From NCBI GenBank assembly GCA_012932295.1, contig JAAONU010000013.1:40562627-40626626 (forward strand): a stretch of 64,000 bases of DNA. The letters run 5' to 3'. The DNA is from Cyclina sinensis (taxonomy: Eukaryota; Mollusca; Bivalvia; Venerida; Veneridae). Below, piece by piece: positions 56,931 to 64,000 of the stretch. Numbering within the stretch: the first letter of the stretch is position 1; the number at the start of each line of letters is the position of its first letter. Below the pieces are notes generated by a model that was not told the DNA's origin, searched no databases, and saw only the letters and a list, made by a program, of their open reading frames with translations. The position numbers and the translations under genes were made by a program.

Positions 56931-58378
56931 TGTCGCCCTTTCGAAGAAACGGCGATACATAGGGATCGCTTTGTCCGTCTGTCCGGCGGTCCGTCACGAA
57001 AACTTAACGTTGGCTATAACTTTGCCATTTCTAAACATTATCTTATCAAACTTTCAAATTGTATTGCTTATGACAACAGGGTCGGGATGATGCCAAAATC
57101 TTTAGGTCAATGTCACATTTGACAGAGTTATGCCCCTTTTTGTATTTGGATTTTGTCATGAAAACTTAACTATGGCTATCACTATGCCATTTCTTAATAT
57201 TTCTTCATCAAACTTTCCAATACTTACAATTGTATCACTTTAGACAACACCATCAAGGGCAGATAACACTCACATTTATTTTTGCAATATTATGCCCCTT
57301 TTTCATGTTAAAACTTCTTGGTTAACCTTTTTGTTTATGTCCATGTCTCAAAAAGTGTCAAAGATATTCAATTCAAACTTGGAAAACTTGATCACTAGCA
57401 AAACCCCTGTAAAGATTGTTGGTACCCATGTCCTTGGGGTCACAGTTAGCCCCACCCCCAGGGGTCACTTGATTTTGCTTATACTTATTGATAGGAAAAA
57501 AAATCTTAAGCCTAGAAATAAAATATTAACTGACATGAGATGGGTAAGTACTCCCTCCCACCGTCACCTCTGCATGGGGACCCTCCCCCCGCCCCATTTT
57601 TTTACACCCCCACCCTATTTTTTTAATACATAGGTACTTTACTCCCCATCCATTCTCAACCCCCCCTCCTCCCCCCAGTCATTCCCCCCCCTTCCCCGGG
57701 CCCATTTCTGTTTTAATACATAGGTACTTGACTCCCCATCCACCCTCAAACCTGTCACCCCCCTTACCCTCCCCCCAGGGTCCGATTTTTATTTTCTTTT
57801 AAATATTTTTTTTAATACATAGGTACTTGATTTCCGTCCTCCTATCCTCTGCATGGGGACCCGCCCCCCACCCCCGCCCTATTTTTTAATACATTCCCAT
57901 CCATCCTCAACCCCCTCTCCCCCCTCCTGGGGCCCAAATTTTTCTTTTAATACATAGGTACTTAACTTCCATCCCCCCCACAATTTTTTTTAATACATAG
58001 GTACTGAACTCCCCATCCACCCCCCCCCCCCAAACCAGTCACCTCACCCCCTCCCCTCCCAAGGGTCCAATTTCTTTTTTATTACATAGGTACTTGACTT
58101 CCCATCCCCCCCCTCACACACACAGGGGCTCGAAATTTTTGTTTTTTATATACGTTAGTGCTTGACCTGATTTTTTTTTCATCTTGTATGACTAGGTACT
58201 TGCCCTCCCCCACTCAAATTTTTTTCACTTGGGCCTCTTGTTTAACTTGGCTTATAATTAATTATCCAGCACTGAGAAAAGTGAAGCATGCTGTCTGTAC
58301 TTTGACTAGCATGCTATCTTTTCCAGCAGGCTCTTGTTTACCTTGTTAGTTATTCTAACAGAGTACCCAAGGGCGACA
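56931..58378 (+). mobile_element. Pearl-like element with TGTCGCCCTT termini and a C-rich minisatellite
   Basis: The ends TGTCGCCCTT (56931) and AAGGGCGACA (to 58378) are perfect 10-bp inverted repeats. Just inside is TTTGTCCGTCTGTCCGGCGG, then two related segments (AAAACTTAACGTTGGCTATAAC, then CATGAAAACTTAACTATGGC) ending in TTATGCCCCTTTTT. The right half (57500-58210) is a strand-asymmetric minisatellite of TTTTTAATACATAGGTACTTGACTCCCCATCCACC-like units with long C runs. Non-coding; a frame at 57292 runs through it by chance. Confidence 0.75.
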
Positions 58379-58722
58379 CAAGTGTTCCACTGAACACCCA
58401 TCTAGTTTAACATACGAGTATCATCTTCTGAACTTAGCAATTAGTTTCCATTTTACAGAGAAAAAGCATCCGTTAATTTAATGGTTTTCATGCGCATATC
58501 CTGAACTTTCAAGCAATGTAAAACATTTATGCATTTGACGGCGTGGGTACAGCAAAACAATTTGAGATAACAATAATAGAAACTTGATTTTTGATCGAGT
58601 GGGTATCTATGTATTGCTCAAATCTGATTATGCATGACTTTTACGCAACGTTTACTAATATATGACTTGCAGATTAGCTTTACTACAATATTCATGAGAA
58701 GTTGCTGCAGGAAAAGATAGTT
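58379..58722. other. Spacer between two pearl-like elements
   Basis: About 340 bp of AT-rich sequence with no recognisable feature. Confidence 0.5.
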
Positions 58723-59432
58723 ATGTCTCCCCCCAAATATGGGGGAGACATACTGTTTTTCCCCCGGTTGTCTGTCCGTCCGTCAGTCCGTCCGTCCGTC
58801 TGTCCGTCACAAAATCGTGTCCGCTCTGTATCTTCCAAAGCCCTTGAAGGATTTTTATGAAACTTGGGTCAGATGTTCACCTCATCAAGGCGACGTGCAG
58901 AACCCACTTTGCGGGTGTGGTGTCTAAAGGTCAAGGTCACACTTGGAAGTTAAATGTCAAATGCCACAAAATCGTGTCCGCTCTGTATCTTCAAAAGCCC
59001 TTGAAGAATTTTTATGAAACTTGGGTCAGATGTTCACCTCATCAAGGCGACGTGCAGAACCCACTTTGCGGGTGTGGTGTCTCAAGGTCAAGGTCACACT
59101 TGGAGGTTAAATGTCAAATGCCACAAAATCGTGTCCGCTCTGTATCTTCAAAAGCCCTTGAAGGATTTTTATAAGACTTCGGTCAGATTTTCACCTCATG
59201 CCCATATCTATGTAACAGCACTGCCATCGACATGATTCCAACATGCTACAGGTACTAGACTGAATGAATACAACCATTTTGTACAATATGAAACAAGGTT
59301 TCTGCTCAATCCTTTCTTGACAGAGTATGAGTTTCTTGTTCATCATGTACATTTGACAAAAATATCCACCTTATTTTACAATCGTCTGACTCAATACTGC
59401 CTGCAGCAACTGGCTGGGGGGGGGAGACATAT
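58723..59432 (+). mobile_element. Pearl-like element with 157-bp repeats and GTCTCCCCC termini
   Basis: It starts with a hairpin, ATGTCTCCCCCC and GGGGGAGACAT around AAATAT. Then comes TGTCTGTCCGTCCGTCAGTCCGTCC and direct repeats whose cores (ACAAAATCGTGTCCGCTCTG) begin at 58809, 58966 and 59123, exactly 157 bp apart and nearly identical. It ends GGGGGGGGAGACATATG at about 59432, mirroring the left end. Open frames at 58739-59235 repeat the same peptide because of the tandem units and are not genes. Confidence 0.8.
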
Positions 59433-60112
59433 GTTTTTGTTCAATCAAAAACCCATTTCTAGTTAACTTAAGGGTTCACAGTGATGACATGTCAGTACAC
59501 AGAATTTCATTGACTGTAGACCACGGTTAACTATTCTGTGTCATTGAAACTAACTTAGTTAAAATACATTAGTGGTTCCCTTACTTTTATGTCAAGTCAC
59601 GTTACAGTACTATCAGATTTGTCACAGTTTAAAAAGGTTAGTCAGCATTCGACTATGTCCAATCTTGTCGATCGATTTTAGTAAGTAGGCACAATATAAT
59701 TTAAAGTACTAAACATATTATTGTTGTTGTTTTTTTATAAATAAGACTAAATTTAATTTCATCAAAGCCTACTTTTAAACACTTACCTATACTTAGACGT
59801 CGTTCAAATAAACTTTTATCATAACTACATATAATTTCCGTTAACTAACTTTATAATTTCTCGTTTTGAAAAAGTACACAAGAAGCTCAGATACTGATTC
59901 TTCATTCTTTTTAATAATTTTAATACTATGAATAGACGTTATCTGTTTTCAGCAGTTGTAATATAATTATTTAGTATATTATATTAGTTCTCATCATACA
60001 GGCTTTGATAAAATTAATTAAAAAATGCAGCTACCATTGCTTGGGTAATCTTAATCCAATATCTACATCTGAACTGTTAATTTTATCCTGCAAACTGACC
60101 TTTTTGTCTTTG
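59433..60112. other. Unassigned DNA
   Basis: AT-rich, nothing recognised. Confidence 0.5.
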
Positions 60113-60564
60113 ACTGATATGATAATGTTGCAAATGCGTCTATTATCACGACATACATTCTCTTTATAAGGTAAGTAGCTATATTTCATCCTATAATAAA
60201 ATCTAGATGGGTCATTTATTAGGTGTCAGCAGATCTTATATAAAATACAAATACTGCTACATTTCATTATTATAATTTCTGTTTTGCATGTAAACTAAGC
60301 CCGTTTTTACTTTCAAAAGAAAACCGAAGAACGCCATATCACTGATATGATAATGTTGCAAATGCGTCTATTATCACGACATACATTCTCTTTTTAAGGT
60401 AAGTAGCTATATTTTATCCTATAATAAAATCTAGATGGGTCATTTTTTAGGTGTCAGCAGATCTTATATAAAATACAAATACTGCTACATTTCATTATTA
60501 AAATTTCTGTTTTGCGTGTAAACTAAGCCCGTTTTTACTTTCAAAAGAAAACCGAAGAACGCCA
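60113..60564 (+). repeat. Recent 228-bp tandem duplication
   Basis: Two copies (60113 and 60341 start points, both ACTGATATGATAATGTTGCA) run head to tail to CCGAAGAACGCCA with only a handful of differences. The high identity implies a young event. No gene is involved. Confidence 0.9.
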
Positions 60565-63500
60565 AACAATGACATAATCGAAGTTATTTGAGCAATGAGA
60601 TGTTAATGTCGTCAGTGTTTCGCATCACATTTTAAATTTTATTTTGTGAAGTTAAATAGCGTCTTATTAACTACATAGAGTAATCACAATCATTTTTTAG
60701 TGTAGGTTTTCATTTAAATTTTGTTTCACAATTTCCACTTATTTTTTTTAACTAACAGCTGCACGGCTATTAGGAGTGTTTTAACTGTAAATTTTTATTG
60801 TAATGTCAACAAATTCTTATTTTCTAACAACTTTATGCTGAGTATTTGTATCGAAATGAAGAAAAAAAGGTATTTTTTTACGTTTAAAAATTACAGATTG
60901 TGTTACTTGAACACTAATCTACCTAAAATACGTACTTTAAAAGCATTATCAAGTGTAAAATATAATAAGAAAATTAAAACAGATCGTGAAAGGCATCTCA
61001 AAATCTTTGAAGTTCATAATATTCGGTATGACCCCTCTGCTTTGGTATGTCCAAGAAATCGTTATATCTTTTCTTGCATTGATGATTCAAGATTTCGTTT
61101 ATGCAATATTAATAGCTATATTAAGTACATACATCTATTAATAAATTCTTATTTACAACAGAAAATGCTTTTCTACGCCATTGGTTGACAAAAAACAGTA
61201 CCTGTGTAACTGATGTAAGGTAGTGTCTTCCAAGCCATCTTCTCAGCAAGATTCCATTTGAATTTCGTAAGAATTATTTAACATGTGTTGGTTTGATCTT
61301 TTTGAACTGATGACCGACGAGTATGTCGACGTGCCCAGTTTCAATTTTAATCGCAACTTGCACGAATGTTTGTATATAGAGGGGTTAATGTAAACAGTGC
61401 CAATATAGTAACAGATACATCTGAGTACAAACGCTGTCACAGATTACGATTTCATAATACATTAGAGTACAAGAACACTTTTTGTTTGAAAAAATATTTG
61501 AAACATAAAGCTAGCACATAAACTTTGGTTTTGAACTGTGTGAAGTTGAGGAAAACATTGACGTTGCCATAGGTGCTAGGGCATAAGAATCATCGTAAAT
61601 TGATTAAAACGTAAATTTATCAAGAATCCTAATTTCTAAGTCACTATCACTGTCTAAGATTTTAATTGAGCTTCTCTCTTATTGTCTCAACTGCGAATGT
61701 CTCTGTCATACAAAGGTAATTTCAAATGACACATGAGAATCTTTATTTGTTTTGTGTTGAACTGTTCTGTTCTTTGTATTATCAAAGCCGCGCCAAGGCT
61801 TTTTACATAAACACATTGTTGTCAAAATAAAAAAAAACCGATTAAATTAATGTGTTCGAGACAGATAATAATGTGTTGAGGACAAATGATACTTAGTGTT
61901 CAAAATTTTTATTTTGAATTTAATTGTTTGCTTGTTATCAGGGTATCTGGCAAAGTAGAAAGCTTAAGCATATAACGATTAGCAAGACAAATAAAACAAT
62001 CACATAATTAACATTGATTATACCAGCAGTCAAGTCCGAGGCAATAACATAAATATTTCTACATTTAATTTCTTTTATGTTGATCTTCATGGTGTCACTT
62101 TAACTTATATTATTATAGGTACTGGTTTTAATGCTAGACTCACTCCGTCCGGGTGCCTTTTAATCTGTCTTCCTGCATGTCCTGAGGAGTTCTCAGAGAC
62201 TGTTTCTGACAGTTTAATCAGTTTAAACTTTTTTAGTAATGTGCATGGTAAAAAAAACCCCAATTATTACCCAAGATTGCCTCGTTTTCGGATAATCTCC
62301 CCCTGTTTTGGTTTAATAACGTATAGTGTTACTGTATTATACTGTGTGTAAATAACTAATGCATTTATACTCACAGAAAGCCAACGATGCTAACGAAAAA
62401 AGTTCAATGTTCATACCATATCGTGACAGAAGACGCTGAGACGGAGTTTAGAGGCAGGAACAATAACTCTTTTTTCCTCTTTAAGTTCTTTAAATGTAAC
62501 ATTTTTTCTTTATATAGCAGCATTTATATTCTTTATTTTGGATTAGTATCTTTAATAAGAAAAAATACATTTGGCTATTTGGAAGAAACGAATCAGTGAT
62601 AAATGAAATAATAATCAATGTATAATGAATCAATATTAATTATATTATATACTAAATTTAATAGTACAAACCATAACATGAACAGACAAATGTCGGAAAC
62701 GTCTTTGTTTCGTATTAATGAAATACTGTGCATAATTGCAAGGACTTGCCACAAATGGTTTTCGTTTCATTTTATATAAATATATTCATGTAAGTCTATT
62801 TTCGATTTCAAATATTCATCATATACCTACTTAAATAACCTTCCATTAATGGTACTCCTGCACTGACTCCACAACGTCTTTCCTACACTTTGTTTAAAGT
62901 GATATGGTTTTGTTACTTACAACTATTGCACCTTACTTAGTTCTCCACTGATAAGTTTGAAAGTAATTAGTATTTCCGATTGCGATTGGAATCTAAAACA
63001 AGCAAGATTATAATATACAAAAGGCTGCTGTCTACAGTTTTTCTTGTCTGGATCTGATATATCCAACGACTTTGATATCTGATTTCATTAGCACACGTAA
63101 GACCGGATATGAACAAGCTTTAGAAGATTTATCACATTTAATCACAACAGTAGCTGAGAAATGTTAGACAAGTCGACAGACACCATAGACTCTGACTTTT
63201 AAAGTCTGTGTATTGTTTTAAATATAGTTTTATATCTGAACGACTGATTGCATCATAGATTAATAAACCCCATACAGAATGATTTAATTTTCATGAAAAT
63301 ACGTATACTTTGTTACGAGCTTTACAGGGTTCATTCCATTTCGTCGTTATTCGTCATGCAGATTCACCTAGAATAGCATAAAATATATTATGTTTCCTTT
63401 TCCATTACATTTCAGGCCAAACATAAATCATTTATTTCCTAAACCTCTTTTCAAAGAAACAACAAACAAAGTGTATAGGAATGCCCGGACAGGAATCATT

Positions 63501-63781
63501 TTTTTATCGATCAGAAAAAGAACGGGAAAAATTAGATCGAAAAAAGTCATAATTGAAAATCGTTGCCAAAAACATATTTCCGAATAATAAAAAAAATCAC
63601 ATCGAATTGATGCTTTTGCATATTTATAAATGCTTATGAACATCTTCATAAATCATAAAGATCTTTAAACGCAGAAAATACAAAACATGTTGTAACCAAG
63701 ATATTAACAACAACAAAACAATGGATAATACATTCACACCAGTTTTAAAATCCTAGATTTAAAGAAACAGTTCATTGAACT
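60565..63781. other. Unassigned DNA
   Basis: AT-rich. The longest forward frame (60721-61188, 155 codons) has Lys/Asn/Ile/Phe-heavy composition and no motif; I do not regard it as a gene. No repeats with clear limits were seen. Confidence 0.5.
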
Positions 63782-64000
63782 TCAGGCGACTCTTACATAT
63801 GTATCCTTGGCAAATTCAGATTTCCAACGTCCGTGCTTTTTAAACAAACGACCACAAACACCTCTGTTAGCAGCGGAGGTAGCCCCGCCGGATCTGAAAC
63901 TATGCAAGCCATATAAAGCTGGATCGAGTCCCACAGACTTCAGATTTTCAAAGAGAATTTCTCTAGCTCTGGTATAAGATAAATGATCTCCCGATCGTAA
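63782..64000 (-). CDS. Tyrosine recombinase, C-terminal part (partial, runs off the right edge)
   Basis: The minus-strand frame is open from the window edge to a TGA at 63782 (72 residues). It holds the C-terminal catalytic half of a tyrosine recombinase: LHSFRSGGATSAANRGV with the HxxR catalytic pair, then LFKKHGRWKSEFAKDTYV with the second His/Trp region and the nucleophile Tyr six residues after Glu-Phe. It would cut and rejoin DNA through a 3'-phosphotyrosine link. In invertebrates such domains belong to DIRS/Ngaro retrotransposons, Cryptons or domesticated relatives; which one cannot be told here. It is more GC-rich than its surroundings and shows no disruption in the part visible. The N-terminal part and any partner ORFs lie to the right. 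Confidence 0.82.
   Translation of the reverse strand, partial: LRSGDHLSYTRAREILFENLKSVGLDPALYGLHSFRSGGATSAANRGVCGRLFKKHGRWKSEFAKDTYVRVA

Noticed and set aside
58739..59235. Overlapping frames giving the same repeated peptide (KCHKIVSALYLQKPL)
   Set aside because: The peptide repeats because of the 157-bp tandem units of a pearl-like element; 157 is not a multiple of three and the frames shift between units.
60721..61188. 155-codon forward open frame, one of the longest uninterrupted frames on the plus strand
   Set aside because: Composition is Lys/Asn/Ile/Phe-rich as expected from AT-rich noise. No signal, domain or splice context was recognised, so it is not called as a gene.

Overview
This is AT-rich animal nuclear DNA, most likely from a bivalve mollusc. 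There are no operons, ribosome-binding sites or dense ORFs. Short coding exons with GT/AG borders sit in long introns packed with transposon remains. The bivalve assignment is inference. It rests mainly on several elements that combine a GTCC/GTCT microsatellite, internal direct repeats of about 155-157 bp and inverted ends, an architecture known from bivalve 'pearl'-type elements.

The one host gene I can assemble lies on the minus strand: the 5' part of a metabotropic glutamate receptor (mGluR, class C GPCR). Exon 1 (44296-44775) carries the start codon and signal peptide. Exon 2 is 3339-3555 and exon 3 is 115-402. The splice phases match exactly (0, then 1) and the joined protein reads continuously through the glutamate-binding Venus-flytrap domain. 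The rest of the ligand-binding domain, the Cys-rich domain and the 7TM region must lie to the left of position 1. Intron 1 is about 40.7 kb. It holds a decayed duplicate of exon 1 (about 36073-36450), part of a segmental duplication (36070-38660 versus 44290-46325).

Almost everything else is mobile or repeated DNA. From left to right: a MULE-like foldback element (10607-11163); a degenerate minisatellite (11745-12150); a TIR element with a tRNA-like core (14574-14989, relatives at 35245 and 50360); a 6.6-kb inverted duplication whose second arm is circularly permuted, with a tRNA-derived SINE in one arm only (15445-22075); a long hairpin (23242-23395); a pearl-like element (24395-24864); a degenerate LINE reverse transcriptase (27320-29800) split by a foldback element with a perfect 8-bp target duplication (28474-29477); a mariner with two nonsense codons nested inside a pearl-like element (30581-31906 in 30089-32007); a TTAA-flanked MITE (36552-36982); a Tigger/pogo-type transposase pseudogene with a C-terminal PHD-like finger (52690-53815); a foldback repeat (54855-55210); two more pearl-like elements (56931-58378 and 58723-59432); and a 228-bp tandem duplication (60113-60564). 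The window ends inside a tyrosine-recombinase reading frame (63782-64000).

Apart from the receptor exons, no host genes can be confidently called. The region right of 44775 is probably upstream or intergenic DNA of the receptor gene, colonised by transposons.
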